Both the position numbers and the translations under genes were made by a program. DNA of 64,000 nucleotides from Candidatus Parachristensenella avicola (GTDB lineage Bacteria; Bacillota; Clostridia; Christensenellales; UMGS416): NCBI GenBank assembly GCA_904420205.1, contig CAJFUN010000007.1, positions 1 to 64,000 of the forward strand. The letters are read 5' to 3'. The notes below the pieces were generated by a model. It was not told the origin of the DNA. It worked only from the letters and a program-made list of their open reading frames with translations, and did no database searches. Below are positions 36,952 to 45,977 of this stretch, piece by piece (position 1 is the first letter of the stretch; every line of letters starts with the position of its first letter).

Positions 36952-37644
36952 CTATAGTTCCTCCCGGGCGGTCGCTATCCTGCCGCAGCTAATTTCCAGG
37001 TTCCCGTTTCTGCAGCGCAGCTCATCCAAAAAAGCCTTTTCCTTATCCGCGTTTTTCAAGATAATGCGATAATCCAGCCGGTAAAGGCTGCCCATATTGG
37101 CCGTCCTCACCTGCACCAGCTCCCAGCGCCGGGTATATTGCTGAAAAATATCGTCAAATACCCCCGTATAATCCAAGCTTTCAGGGATCGTAATTTTCAG
37201 TTCTTTTTCCTGATTCCTGTTTTCTCCGAAACCGGTCACCGTATAAAGCATCCCAGCCAGCCCGATAATTGCAACGGACACCGCGGCCACGCCGACATAT
37301 CCGGTACCAGTGGCCAATCCTACGGCCATAGCTAGAAAAATGCTGGCGATCTCCCTGGCACTTCCGGGCACGGAGCGGAAACGAACCAAGCTGAAAGCGC
37401 CCATCACCGCCACGCCGGTACCCAGGTTCCCGTTGACCAGCATGATGACCAGCTGCACCATGGGGGGCAGCAGCGCCAGCGTTACGACAAAGCTTTTGCT
37501 GGCATAGCTACGGAAAGTATAGAGCCCGGCGATGGCCGCGCCCAAAATCAGCGAGCATGCCGTGCAAATCATGAAGGGTCCCAGGGAAAGGGCTGTCCCG
37601 GACGCAGTCGCGTCCGTCAGCACACTGTCGAATAGGTTGAACAC
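36952..37644 (-). CDS. DUF4956 membrane protein
   Basis: A 230-residue protein with about four hydrophobic segments in its first 150 residues (near 20-43, 50-70, 95-113, 118-138), with GNLGTGVAVMGAFSLVRFRS and AVGLATGTGYVGVA, typical of DUF4956, followed by a soluble C-terminal domain of about 80 residues. The function is unknown; the gene regularly accompanies VTC-type polyphosphate polymerases, which suggests a membrane partner or channel for the chain. The start is GTG 37644, with AAGGAGGACGATCAAGC in front; it overlaps the polymerase gene by 28 bases. A longer open frame to 37851 is shadow. Confidence 0.82.
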   Translation of the reverse strand: MFNLFDSVLTDATASGTALSLGPFMICTACSLILGAAIAGLYTFRSYASKSFVVTLALLPPMVQLVIMLVNGNLGTGVAVMGAFSLVRFRSVPGSAREIASIFLAMAVGLATGTGYVGVAAVSVAIIGLAGMLYTVTGFGENRNQEKELKITIPESLDYTGVFDDIFQQYTRRWELVQVRTANMGSLYRLDYRIILKNADKEKAFLDELRCRNGNLEISCGRIATAREEL

Positions 37645-38360
37645 GCTTGATCGTCCTCCTTGTATGCATTCATGCTTTGATAGGCCAGAAATCCCTGTCC
37701 ATATTTGGAGAAAGATACCGGGTAAATTGCGAGCGCCCCCAGCACACGGGCCAACCACAGGGGCATCGCGCCGGGAATTTTGATTTCCATCAGCTGCTGT
37801 CCCGGAGCTAACAGCATCCGCCCCCAGCCGCCCTCCTGAAGCCGGAGGCAATCGGTCCGCCAGCCGATCTGGCTGTCGAAGGTCACACGCAGCCCCAAAT
37901 CCTGAATTCCGTAAAAGGCGCGGCGTTGGTAACCAATAAACATGCGCGGGGCCAGCCCTGGGTAATACCGCAGGAACCAGTCGATTTCCCGAAAGATTTG
38001 CCCCTCCCGGTGTGGTGTTTGCCCTCGAAGCAGATAGGCTTCTGCCTGAGCCAGCGGCAGATCCACTCTGCGCTTAAAAACGATGCCCTTATATTTCTTT
38101 TTCAGCTCTACAAAAGCGGGGCTCTGATCCTCCGGCGTGCCATAGCAGCGCAACCGCAGCTTTTCTTTATAAACCGGCTTATCCAGGGACATGCGGATCA
38201 GCCGATAATCCGGCGTATCAAAATATAGGTTTCGCACCATACTTTCCCCATAAGGATCCGGTTTCATATGCGTATCCAGACAGGGCAGCAGACGCTCATA
38301 TTGCGCCGGTGTCAGCAGGTACTTCTTTTCATATCGCTGAAAAACATCCTGATACGGCAA
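37617..38360 (-). CDS. VTC-domain polyphosphate polymerase
   Basis: A 247-residue protein consisting of a single VTC domain, the triphosphate-tunnel fold that in yeast Vtc4 makes polyphosphate from ATP. The basic strands lining the tunnel are visible: RYEKKYLLT near residue 9, VRNLYFDTPDY near 42, KEKLRLRCYG near 65, FVELKKKYKGIVFKRR near 83, and LMEIKIPG near 203, with the metal-binding glutamates. No membrane segment, so it relies on the downstream DUF4956 protein. The start is TTG 38360 (GAAGGGAAGATA upstream), after which the protein begins PYQDVFQRYEKKY as in homologues. It lies downstream of a two-component system. Confidence 0.88.
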   Translation of the reverse strand: MPYQDVFQRYEKKYLLTPAQYERLLPCLDTHMKPDPYGESMVRNLYFDTPDYRLIRMSLDKPVYKEKLRLRCYGTPEDQSPAFVELKKKYKGIVFKRRVDLPLAQAEAYLLRGQTPHREGQIFREIDWFLRYYPGLAPRMFIGYQRRAFYGIQDLGLRVTFDSQIGWRTDCLRLQEGGWGRMLLAPGQQLMEIKIPGAMPLWLARVLGALAIYPVSFSKYGQGFLAYQSMNAYKEDDQACSTYSTVC

Positions 38361-38486
38361 TATCTTCCCTTCTTTCCAGGCCGCCGGCCTTCGTTTTCTT
38401 TATCATACGTCGCATCCCTTAAATGAAGCTTAAGGCTTACGCCCCATTTGCAAAGAATTTGCCGTATTTGAGGCCTTTTAGCAGCG

Positions 38487-38520
38487 CAAAGGGCGCTGGA
38501 AAATATTCCAGCGCCCTTTG
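38487..38520. terminator. Hairpin behind the histidine kinase gene
   Basis: Perfect 15-bp inverted repeat (38487-38501 and 38506-38520) with a 4-base loop immediately after the minus-strand kinase stop. There is no good T-run on that strand (CTTTT on plus), so it may be an RNA-processing or partial terminator that separates the regulatory genes from the polymerase genes. Confidence 0.6.
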
Positions 38521-38523
38521 CTT

Positions 38524-39765
38524 TTATGCGATGGGAAGGGTTATGATAAAGCATACGGTCTTATCTTTGGTGATACTTTGGGCCGCTATTTTCCCCCGAT
38601 GGGTTTGAACGATAGCGCGGGCGATTGAGAGCCCTACGCCATAGCCGCCTGTCTCCCGGCTTCTTGAGCTATCTGCACGGTAAAAGCGGTCAAACAGCCG
38701 CTCCAGGTTGCCCTCTGGCGGCGAGCTGCACAAATTGCTGACCTTCAACTGCACGCCCCTGGCTTTGCGGGCGAGTTCCAGGCTGATCTCGCTGCCATTG
38801 TCGGCATATTTCACCGCGTTGTCCAGCAAAATGGCTATCAGTTCCCGGATGCCGCTTTCATCGCCCTTCATCGTTATTCCTGGCCCGATGGTCGCCTTCA
38901 GCGTTTTTCCCCGGCTCTCCGCCAGCGTTTCAAAGGGAGCCGCCGCATCCGCCACAGCTTCGCTTAGATGAAAAGGAGCAAAGACAGCTTGATTCTCTTC
39001 CTCCTCCATCTTGCAGAGCAGCATCAGCTTTTCAACCAGCCTGTTCAGCCTTTGCGTCTGGTTCCGTATGCTTTGGATCCACTCACTTTCGCCCTCCTCC
39101 AGTTCCAGCACATCCGTATTGGCCGATATGATCGCCAGCGGCGTTTTAATCTCATGGCTTGCGTCAGTCATAAACCGCCGCTGCTTTTCCAGGCTCTCGA
39201 TCACGGGGGCAACGGCGCGCCTTGAAAAAACCGTCACCAAGATAAACACCACACAGAAGCAAACGACCCCCACGCCGCAGGAAGCAAGCAAGAAAGACAA
39301 GCCCGTCCGAATCTGCGAGCCGCAGTCTACGAACAGCACCAGACTGCCCTCCTCGGCTGCAGTGACCATGTATCGGTAATAATCGAGATATCCGCCGGTA
39401 CGGCCGCTGTTGAGGACGCTCTCCGCCATCTGTCGAGCCTGTTCCGATGAAACGGCCGCGATGTGGCCCGTATCTATTTCGGTAATGCTGCCGGACGCAT
39501 CGGCCCGGGCCAGGAAATATCGCGTTTCAAATCGGGTTTCCGCCGTCATTTCAAATCCCATTTTCGGCACCGGCCCGGGCGGCTTGCCTTTTTCAAATTC
39601 GGGAAACCTGCCGTCGTTTTCCGCCAGCGTCTGAAGCAGCCACTGGGCGCGGCTGTTAATCTGTACAAAATTAGCAGCATTGATCGCTCCAATCACCACG
39701 ACCATGACCGCTAACAGGGAACCCATAGCGATGGCGACGAATTTCCGCTGTAAGCGCCGTATCAT
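38524..39765 (-). CDS. Sensor histidine kinase
   Basis: A 413-residue membrane kinase with TM1 (about 10-30), an extracytoplasmic domain of about 130 residues, and TM2 (about 158-180). The HisKA motif TDASHEIKTPLAII holds the His near residue 203. The catalytic domain has ILLDNAVKYAD (N box), FDRFYRADSSRS (F box) and GGYGVGLSIARAI (G2). The G1 box, normally DNGxGI, is shortened: residues LKVSNLCSSPPEG occur instead, which is unusual and may lower ATP binding. It overlaps its regulator gene (ATGA). Confidence 0.9.
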   Translation of the reverse strand: MIRRLQRKFVAIAMGSLLAVMVVVIGAINAANFVQINSRAQWLLQTLAENDGRFPEFEKGKPPGPVPKMGFEMTAETRFETRYFLARADASGSITEIDTGHIAAVSSEQARQMAESVLNSGRTGGYLDYYRYMVTAAEEGSLVLFVDCGSQIRTGLSFLLASCGVGVVCFCVVFILVTVFSRRAVAPVIESLEKQRRFMTDASHEIKTPLAIISANTDVLELEEGESEWIQSIRNQTQRLNRLVEKLMLLCKMEEEENQAVFAPFHLSEAVADAAAPFETLAESRGKTLKATIGPGITMKGDESGIRELIAILLDNAVKYADNGSEISLELARKARGVQLKVSNLCSSPPEGNLERLFDRFYRADSSRSRETGGYGVGLSIARAIVQTHRGKIAAQSITKDKTVCFIITLPIA

Positions 39766-40436
39766 GCTTTGTCCTCCAGCATATATCCCACGCCTCGGGT
39801 CGCCTTAATTTCTACCGTCGCCCCCAGCGCGGCCAGCTTCTTACGCAGATAGGAAATGTAAACCCACACCACGCTGATCTCTGTATCTGAATCATATCCC
39901 CAGATCCGCTCCATGAGCTGCTCGCTGGAGATCAATTGGCCCGGATGAAGCAGCAGCATTTCCATCATCTGGAATTCCTTATTTCCCAACCGAAAGCCTG
40001 CTTCGCCATTGGAGAGCTCAAAGTTCCCCCGGTTAAGCGTTATGTTGCCGCAGTGCATCACATTAGGCGCAAAATCCGCGCGTCTGCGCATCATCGCCCG
40101 CAGCCGGGCCAGCAATTCGCCCATGGCAAAGGGCTTGGTCAAATAGTCGTCTGCTCCGGTGTCCAGGCCGGTAATCCTGTCGTTTACCTGGGTTTTCGCC
40201 GTCAGCATCAGCACAGGCGTTGCTATGCCTTGCTCGCGTAGCTTCGCCAGTACCTCGAGGCCGTCCAGGCCAGGCATCATGATGTCCAGGATCATGCCGT
40301 CATATTGGCCTGCCAGCCCATAGTCCAAAGCGTCGTTACCGTTGTAAACGGCGTCGACCGAATAGTGATTATGCTTGAGGATCGCTACCAGCGCCTTGGA
40401 AAGCTCTTTTTCATCCTCTGCCAGCAGCAGCCGCAT
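39762..40436 (-). CDS. OmpR/PhoB-family response regulator
   Basis: A 224-residue regulator. Receiver: acidic pair in LAEDEKELSK, phospho-acceptor Asp in GMILDIMMPGLDG, T in LMLTAKTQ, K in DYLTKPF. Winged-helix domain from about residue 128, with LGNKEFQMMEMLLLHPGQ and VWVYISYLRKKLAAL. The ATG at 40436 follows GAAGGGGGGAGACGGC. It lies 39 bases after relQ-like gene, so the three genes may form one transcript. It probably controls the polyphosphate block downstream; inference. Confidence 0.92.
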   Translation of the reverse strand: MRLLLAEDEKELSKALVAILKHNHYSVDAVYNGNDALDYGLAGQYDGMILDIMMPGLDGLEVLAKLREQGIATPVLMLTAKTQVNDRITGLDTGADDYLTKPFAMGELLARLRAMMRRRADFAPNVMHCGNITLNRGNFELSNGEAGFRLGNKEFQMMEMLLLHPGQLISSEQLMERIWGYDSDTEISVVWVYISYLRKKLAALGATVEIKATRGVGYMLEDKA

Positions 40437-40475
40437 GCCGTCTCCCCCCTTCATCGTATCTCGTCATACCGCCTG

Positions 40476-41114
40476 TTACCGCTCAAGCGATCCGTTCATC
40501 AGGTCCCTCAGCGTTTGCAGCGATAGATCCGTAGAGGCAATCTCATCCGCGCATCGCCTAAGCTCGTCCACAATCATGGCTTGATTGGGCAGCGTACGTT
40601 TATATTTCATCTCATGCTCCAGGCTAGCCCACGTATCCATGGCCAAAGTGCGCAGCTGAACTTCCCCATATACCAACCCTCGGCCTCCATCGTACGGCGC
40701 ATCGAGCTGAATAATGAGATGATAGCTGCGGTATCCGTTACGCTTAGGTTTGCGGATATAGTCTTTTACGCAAACTACGCTCCAATTTTCTTGCGCCTGC
40801 ATTCGATTCGCCATTCGGTATACGTCCTCTAAAAAGCTGCATACGATCCGCACGCCTACCGCGTCGTGAACGCAGTTCAGCGCAGCCTCCGCCGTAGGCG
40901 CGAATCCCCGGCGCACCAGCTTTTCCCGCATCGATTTGGCCTTTTTGATTCGTGCCTTAACATGCTCCACCGGATCACGGCCCATCCGTTCCACTTCGGC
41001 TTGCCGGATGCGGTCCACGCGTTCTATAATCGCCGCTTCTGCGGCCGCCAGCAATTGGAGCGTTTCCCCATAGAATTCCGCCTCCTGCGCCGGCCATCCG
41101 CTCATAGCATTCAC
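40476..41114 (-). CDS. Small alarmone synthetase, RelQ/YjbM type
   Basis: Makes (p)ppGpp or pGpp from ATP and GDP/GTP/GMP. The 212-residue protein consists of the RelA/SpoT synthetase domain with short helices at the ends: VHDAVGVRIVCSF, DYIRKPKRNGYRSYHLII (ATP and GTP-binding), EVQLRTLAMDTWASLEHEMKYK with the catalytic Glu near residue 152. No hydrolase domain, so it only synthesises. The start is GTG 41114, preceded by AGGAGGAGACGCGCG; an ATG nine bases on is less well placed. Homologues in Bacillus respond to stress on the wall. It heads the block leading to the polyphosphate polymerase. Confidence 0.92.
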   Translation of the reverse strand: MNAMSGWPAQEAEFYGETLQLLAAAEAAIIERVDRIRQAEVERMGRDPVEHVKARIKKAKSMREKLVRRGFAPTAEAALNCVHDAVGVRIVCSFLEDVYRMANRMQAQENWSVVCVKDYIRKPKRNGYRSYHLIIQLDAPYDGGRGLVYGEVQLRTLAMDTWASLEHEMKYKRTLPNQAMIVDELRRCADEIASTDLSLQTLRDLMNGSLER

Positions 41115-41191
41115 CGCGCGTCTCCTCCTATGCTTTTTGCAAGCATAGCAGGTTTCCCTTAAATCAACTTAAAACTGCGCAGCTCATCGTC

Positions 41192-41219
41192 AAAAGGCCC
41201 GCCTGATCGAAGGCGGGCC
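41192..41219 (-). terminator. Intrinsic terminator of the MATE gene
   Basis: GGCCCGCCT (41196-41204) pairs with AGGCGGGCC (41211-41219); on the minus strand the stem is followed by TTTT. It lies 15 bases after the stop codon of the transporter. Confidence 0.85.
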
Positions 41220-41234
41220 CCAAATCATATCCGG

Positions 41235-42581
41235 TCAATCTCGGGTAACGTTGCGAATCCACCGATCCGTCAGATTCAGCCGCACAAAGGCAATGCCCAT
41301 CTTGAGGATCTGATCAATCCGGGACATCAAAAATACGATGGGAGGCGGCCAACCCAGCTTCAGCGCCAGGAACATCAGCGGCAGCACGATCAGCCATCCA
41401 CAGATCATGTCGGTCGCCACCACGAAGCGCGCATCGCCGCTGCCCCGATTAATGCCCACGAAACAAGAGGCTGCATAGGACGTTCCCCATATGGTGATTG
41501 CGCCATAGAACAAAAACTCCATAGCATATGCCTTGGCCTCAGGCGTCACATCGTATAGCGCGATAATCGGTTCGCGAATCAGCAGCGTGAAAGCGGCGGC
41601 CACAAATCCGAAGGCAAAGAAAAGGATCTGCAAAGTCTTAGCGTACTGCCTCGTTTTATCGTATTCTTTAGCGCCTACCGTCTTGCCGATCATAATGCAG
41701 GCCGCGCTGGAAAGCCCGCCGATAAAGGTGGTAGCCAGCTGCAGCACCACTTCACTGATGCTGTTGGCCGAAATTGCCGATGCGGCCAGGCGGCCGATGA
41801 TCGCCGCCTTGAATACGCCGACTAAACCCCAGAGGATATCTCCGCTGGCGATCGGCAGGCCATGCTTAAGGTAATCCTTCCACAGCACCCAGTCGTTGGC
41901 CAGCAGATCGCGCATCTTCAGGTGCAGTTTTTTATCGACAAACGCCACGTAATAAATCACCATCAGGCATTCTACCACGCGGGATAGCAGCGTAGCCACA
42001 GCTGCGCCGGTAATGCCCATAGGTTGAAAACCCAGCTTACCGAAGATCAGCACGTAGTTGCCGACGACATTGACCACAAAGGCTGCAATAGAGGTGGTTA
42101 ACCCGATGCGTACGATCTCCACGCAGCGCAGCATGGCTACCAGCGTTTGCGATACCGCATAAATCACAAAGGAAAAGGCAACGATGACCAGATATTTCAC
42201 ACCTTCCGCAATGATCAGCGGGTCGTTGGTAAAGATGCCCATCATCGTTTCCGGAATTACCATGATCAGCACCGTCGCTAGCAGCGATATGGCTACCGAA
42301 GCCTTCATCCCGATGCTGAAAATGGATTTGATACGCCCGATATCCTGCTTGCCCCAATACTGGGAGATCATCATGGCCGCGCCTCCCCCCAGGCCGCGGA
42401 CGATCATCATCATATAGATCGATACCTGGTTGGCCAACGATGTTGCCGAAAGCGTTACGTCGCCCAGCGTTCCCACCATGACCGTATCCAGCATATTGAC
42501 CGCAAAAGACAGCAGGTTCTGCAGCGCAACGGGTATCGCAATGATCAGAAGGGTCTTATAGAATTGTTTGTCCTTAACCAA
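41235..42581 (-). CDS. MATE-family multidrug/metabolite exporter
   Basis: A 448-residue integral membrane protein with about twelve hydrophobic segments in two MatE halves. Conserved spots include VNMLDTVMVGTLGDVTLSA near residue 27, RGLGGGAAMMISQYWG near 62, and GAKEYDKTRQYAKT in the second half. Members export drugs or metabolites with a Na+ or H+ gradient; the substrate is not predictable. The start is TTG 42581, with AGGGGAGACGTGGA in front. It is a single gene. Confidence 0.9.
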   Translation of the reverse strand: MVKDKQFYKTLLIIAIPVALQNLLSFAVNMLDTVMVGTLGDVTLSATSLANQVSIYMMMIVRGLGGGAAMMISQYWGKQDIGRIKSIFSIGMKASVAISLLATVLIMVIPETMMGIFTNDPLIIAEGVKYLVIVAFSFVIYAVSQTLVAMLRCVEIVRIGLTTSIAAFVVNVVGNYVLIFGKLGFQPMGITGAAVATLLSRVVECLMVIYYVAFVDKKLHLKMRDLLANDWVLWKDYLKHGLPIASGDILWGLVGVFKAAIIGRLAASAISANSISEVVLQLATTFIGGLSSAACIMIGKTVGAKEYDKTRQYAKTLQILFFAFGFVAAAFTLLIREPIIALYDVTPEAKAYAMEFLFYGAITIWGTSYAASCFVGINRGSGDARFVVATDMICGWLIVLPLMFLALKLGWPPPIVFLMSRIDQILKMGIAFVRLNLTDRWIRNVTRD

Positions 42582-42684
42582 TCCACGTCTCCCCTTTCAA
42601 GTCCCCATGTTCCCCACTTAGCCGCTTTTTCATTGCCGCATTAGGCGACCTATCGGTATCCTTCCGCCGCCTTGCGGCTCGTCC

Positions 42685-44265
42685 TTACCGTCCGCAGCGC
42701 AGCCCCCTGCCGGCGAAGATACCGGTTACCTGTCCCTGCCAAAGGCTGATCTGCCCGTTTACCAGCACATACTCAATGCCTTTGGGGCCGCGGCGGGGAT
42801 GCTGATAGGTGGACGTATCGGTCACGCGCTCCCGGTCCAGCACCACTAAATCGCCATAGTTGCCTACGCGAATCTCTCCGCGGTCCTTAAGCTTAAAGGT
42901 GCGGGCTGGCAGAGCGCTGGCGTGATAGGCAAACGTCTCAATGGGCATACCCTGCTCCCGCGCCAACCGGAAAAAGCGCGGGAAGGCGCCAAAGGCCCTG
43001 GGATGGGGACGGGGGCCGTAAGGAATTGCGTCGGAGCCGATCATATAATAAGGCCGCGAAAGCAGCTCGACAAAGTCCCGGTCCATTAAAGCTTTCTCTT
43101 CATCGGTGCCTTCGGGATTGCTAAAATACCCCACATCGAGCTTTTCTTCCAGCAGCAGGTCGCACATCATATCCTCTACCGACTGCCCCCGCTCCTCGGC
43201 TACATCGACAAAATCGCGCCCCACATAGCTGGGATGATGGGGGACATGGGTAAAAGTGCCCTCGCATTTGGCGGCGTTGTCCCGCATGCCCTTTATCAGC
43301 GCGTCGCGCAGCGTGGGATCTGCCAGGCGCTTTAGCGTGGCTTCATAGCCGCCTTCCACCGCCCATGGCGGAAGGCATACCACCGGATATCCGCTTCCGG
43401 AGTAATAGGGATAGCACTCCAGCGTTACCTTCTGCCCCGCGGCTATGGCTTCCTCCATCGGTTTCACGATCTCGCGCGCCTGTCCCGCGTTACCCGCTCC
43501 TGTGCGGAAGTGAGAGAAATGAACGGCGCATCCGCTTCTTTTACCGATCTCCAGCGCCTCCGGAACGGCAGGGAGTTCAACTCCGGGACGGGGTACTGTC
43601 CGCAGGTGGATCACGAGGGGCACATCATATTCGGCGCAGACCGAGCACAGCTCCACCATCTCCTGGGTATCACTGTAGGAATGGGGATAATAGCTTAGGC
43701 CTGTTGAGAAGCCTACCGCCCCCTGCTCGAAGCTTTCGCGCATCAGATCTTTCGCCTTATCCAGCGCGTAACCCCGAAGCGGCAGGTCATGGAACCCCAG
43801 CGCTTCCAGACGGATTGCACCATGGGGTACGTTATAAGCGGCGTTAATCCCGGCATTATTGTCAAAGCGGCTTAAGTACTCTTCCACACTGGAAAAATCC
43901 AGCGCCACATCGTCAAAGCATCCGTTCAAGCCGCGGTTATACAGCGCGTACTGCCGCCTATTCTCCGGCGAAAGCGGCGCATAAGATATGCCATCCTGCC
44001 CTAAAATCTCCGTTGTAATGCCTTGCGCTAATCCATTGGCATGCTGCCGGTCGTGCAGCAGCGCCATGTCAGAGTGCACATGGGTATCAATAAAGCCTGG
44101 CAGCACATAAAGACCCGTCGCGTCAATTTCATCCAGCGCAGGCTCGCCCTGCAGCGATCCAATTGCTGCAATCCGCCCGTCTTTCAGCGCAAGATCCGCA
44201 TGATAAGGCGCCTTTCCGCTTCCATCCACCACGGTTCCACCGCGTATGATTACATCGTATTGCAT
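42685..44265 (-). CDS. D-aminoacylase / N-acyl-D-amino-acid deacylase family amidohydrolase
   Basis: A 526-residue amidohydrolase that should free amino acids from N-acyl-D-amino acids. It begins QYDVIIRGGTVVDGSGK, holds the metal motif IDTHVHSDMALL near residue 66, the conserved Cys in LECYPYYSGSG, His in VIHLRTV and VHFSHF, and the late Asp in MIGSDAIPYGPRPHPRA; the C-terminal part returns to the small beta-domain with VLDRERVTDTSTYQHP. All metal-site residues seem present. AAGGGGGACAAA precedes the ATG at 44265. A single gene with no adjacent transport gene, so the in vivo substrate is not clear. Confidence 0.88.
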   Translation of the reverse strand: MQYDVIIRGGTVVDGSGKAPYHADLALKDGRIAAIGSLQGEPALDEIDATGLYVLPGFIDTHVHSDMALLHDRQHANGLAQGITTEILGQDGISYAPLSPENRRQYALYNRGLNGCFDDVALDFSSVEEYLSRFDNNAGINAAYNVPHGAIRLEALGFHDLPLRGYALDKAKDLMRESFEQGAVGFSTGLSYYPHSYSDTQEMVELCSVCAEYDVPLVIHLRTVPRPGVELPAVPEALEIGKRSGCAVHFSHFRTGAGNAGQAREIVKPMEEAIAAGQKVTLECYPYYSGSGYPVVCLPPWAVEGGYEATLKRLADPTLRDALIKGMRDNAAKCEGTFTHVPHHPSYVGRDFVDVAEERGQSVEDMMCDLLLEEKLDVGYFSNPEGTDEEKALMDRDFVELLSRPYYMIGSDAIPYGPRPHPRAFGAFPRFFRLAREQGMPIETFAYHASALPARTFKLKDRGEIRVGNYGDLVVLDRERVTDTSTYQHPRRGPKGIEYVLVNGQISLWQGQVTGIFAGRGLRCGR

Positions 44266-44684
44266 TTTGTCCCCCTTGTTGCCGTGAATCAATCTTTTAT
44301 ATATTCTCTGCCCTTTTCGTAAGCCCTGCCTTTCCCGGAAGCGAAATATATTTTATTTTTTCAATATAAATTCTGCTTCCCTATGCTTTCGGGTTTTCTT
44401 ATCTTCAATGGTGATTTATCGTTACTTTTCCCTATCGTACGCTTGCTTTCTGGCAACGCATCCGGGATTGGCCTTCTTTAGGGTAGCGCGCCGCTATCCT
44501 AGGCCAGGCCGGTATGGATATTCCCCGTATCTCGGAACCATCAGGGATTCCCGATAGGATAAGAAAATCTCCATCGAATTTGAGGGCATCGAGAAGCATA
44601 CCGCGGCTACGGAATATTGCTTAAATATCGTGTGGAGTTTCCGGGATAGGGTATAGCTTGGTACGCTAACCCAGCGTGCCCATC
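44266..44684. other. 420-bp stretch with no gene seen
   Basis: The region upstream of the amidohydrolase is AT-richer at 44330-44440 (possible promoter zone). It has no open frame with both a ribosome site and a recognisable product, and no clear repeat. Confidence 0.5.
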
Positions 44685-44718
44685 AAAAGAAGGCCCGCCG
44701 CTAGGCGAGCCTTCTTTT
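44685..44718 (-). terminator. Terminator of the Eis-like gene
   Basis: AAAAGAAGGC (44685-44694) pairs with GCCTTCTTTT (44709-44718), with a short inner CCGCC/GGCG stem. U-runs occur on both strands. It lies 22 bases beyond the stop. Confidence 0.85.
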
Positions 44719-44739
44719 TGTATGAAATAGGACTTATAC

Positions 44740-45921
44740 TTAAAAATAATCCTGAATGCAGCTGCCCTTGCGTGGGAAAAGGGCCTGCAGCATGGTTTCA
44801 TTGCCGCGGATCTCTACCTGATCCAACATTCCCAGCTCCTCCAGAGATAGCCGTCCGGTCACCATAGCTGAAAGCGCATTGGCCGTCAACGCGATATCCC
44901 CCGGCTGCTGCGTGCGGCTTACCTGCTGTCCTCCGTTCTCCCATTCAATCCGGTAGCTGCCTGTATTCCACGGGCAGGTGGGATCCTGGATCTCCACCGT
45001 GCATGCGCCGGCAAACCAAGGCTTCCGGCACAGTTCAAAGGCACGCTGCGCATTCACGATGCGGTTCATTCCGCCGAACTGCTCTTCGCTCTTCACCATA
45101 TAGAGGTTTTTCCAAAACACTTCCGGAACAAAACCCGGCATCACGGGCATCCTTACCCGCTCCTTGTTGCCGGTGAAGCGGCCCAGCAGACCCATCAGGC
45201 CCATCAGCCCCTCCCGATCGCTCCAAGCCATATCCTTTACGTCCATGCCGTTATCCGGCCCTTGCGTATAGGTGATATAGCCTTTGGGCGTTCCATCGGC
45301 CGCACGATACAACCAGGTAAAGACGCCCGAAGCCTCCGGATCATGCTTCAGATGATTCTTAAAGCGCGCCTCATCCCGTACCACCAGCAGGTTTCGGGTT
45401 TGGGCAAAGGCGTCGTATACCTGCATAAAGGGTTCAACCGGCTCGCCAGGATAGTATTCCGTCAGTTCACCTTCCACCGGACAGGCCAGCAGCGGCTCCA
45501 GCGGCGCAGTAATCCGAGCATACCCGGCGCTGGGGTCATAACCGAATTTTCCATAAAAGGCATAGCTGAAGGGGTACAGGTAGGAAAAGGTCATCCCCTG
45601 CTCGTTCATTTCTTCCAGCGCGTTCGTCATCAGCTGACGGATGTGGCCGCCCCGGCGGCTCTCCGGCCGAGAGGCGACGCCGCCGATACCGCCCATACCC
45701 GCTTGCTGGCCGTCAAACCAAATCTTGAAGGGGATCAGCTCGATTTTGGCCACCAGCTTCCCCTGCTCATCGATCGCCGCCCGCGTGGTGGCATGGGTCA
45801 TGTCGGGGTCCTTCTCCACGCTCTCCCGAATTTTTTCCGGATCAATGGGATACCAAAATGCGATGGAGCTGAGCCGCTCGGCGGCCTCCCACTCCTCACG
45901 CTGAATCGGTCTGTATTGCAT
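44740..45921 (-). CDS. Eis-like GNAT acetyltransferase
   Basis: A 393-residue protein of the Eis (enhanced intracellular survival) type: an N-terminal GNAT domain (about 1-140, with GMGGIGGVASRPESRRGGHIRQ as the acetyl-CoA motif A), a second GNAT-like domain (about 150-285) and a C-terminal SCP2-like domain. It ends with ...RKGSCIQDYF, the terminal carboxylate being catalytic in Eis. Mycobacterial Eis acetylates aminoglycosides at several sites; the role here is unknown. AAGGAGGCGTCA precedes the ATG. It is downstream of a sugar isomerase gene by 56 bases. Confidence 0.88.
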   Translation of the reverse strand: MQYRPIQREEWEAAERLSSIAFWYPIDPEKIRESVEKDPDMTHATTRAAIDEQGKLVAKIELIPFKIWFDGQQAGMGGIGGVASRPESRRGGHIRQLMTNALEEMNEQGMTFSYLYPFSYAFYGKFGYDPSAGYARITAPLEPLLACPVEGELTEYYPGEPVEPFMQVYDAFAQTRNLLVVRDEARFKNHLKHDPEASGVFTWLYRAADGTPKGYITYTQGPDNGMDVKDMAWSDREGLMGLMGLLGRFTGNKERVRMPVMPGFVPEVFWKNLYMVKSEEQFGGMNRIVNAQRAFELCRKPWFAGACTVEIQDPTCPWNTGSYRIEWENGGQQVSRTQQPGDIALTANALSAMVTGRLSLEELGMLDQVEIRGNETMLQALFPRKGSCIQDYF

Positions 45922-45941
45922 TGACGCCTCCTTATAACGAA

Positions 45942-45962
45942 GGCCCCGTTTCTCGCGGGGCC
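45942..45962 (-). terminator. Possible hairpin between the isomerase and Eis-like gene
   Basis: GGCCCCG (45942-45948) pairs with CGGGGCC (45956-45962). No T-run follows on the minus strand, so termination is weak at best; it may just be a spacer hairpin. Confidence 0.35.
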
Positions 45963-45977
45963 CTTGCTTTACTTTTT

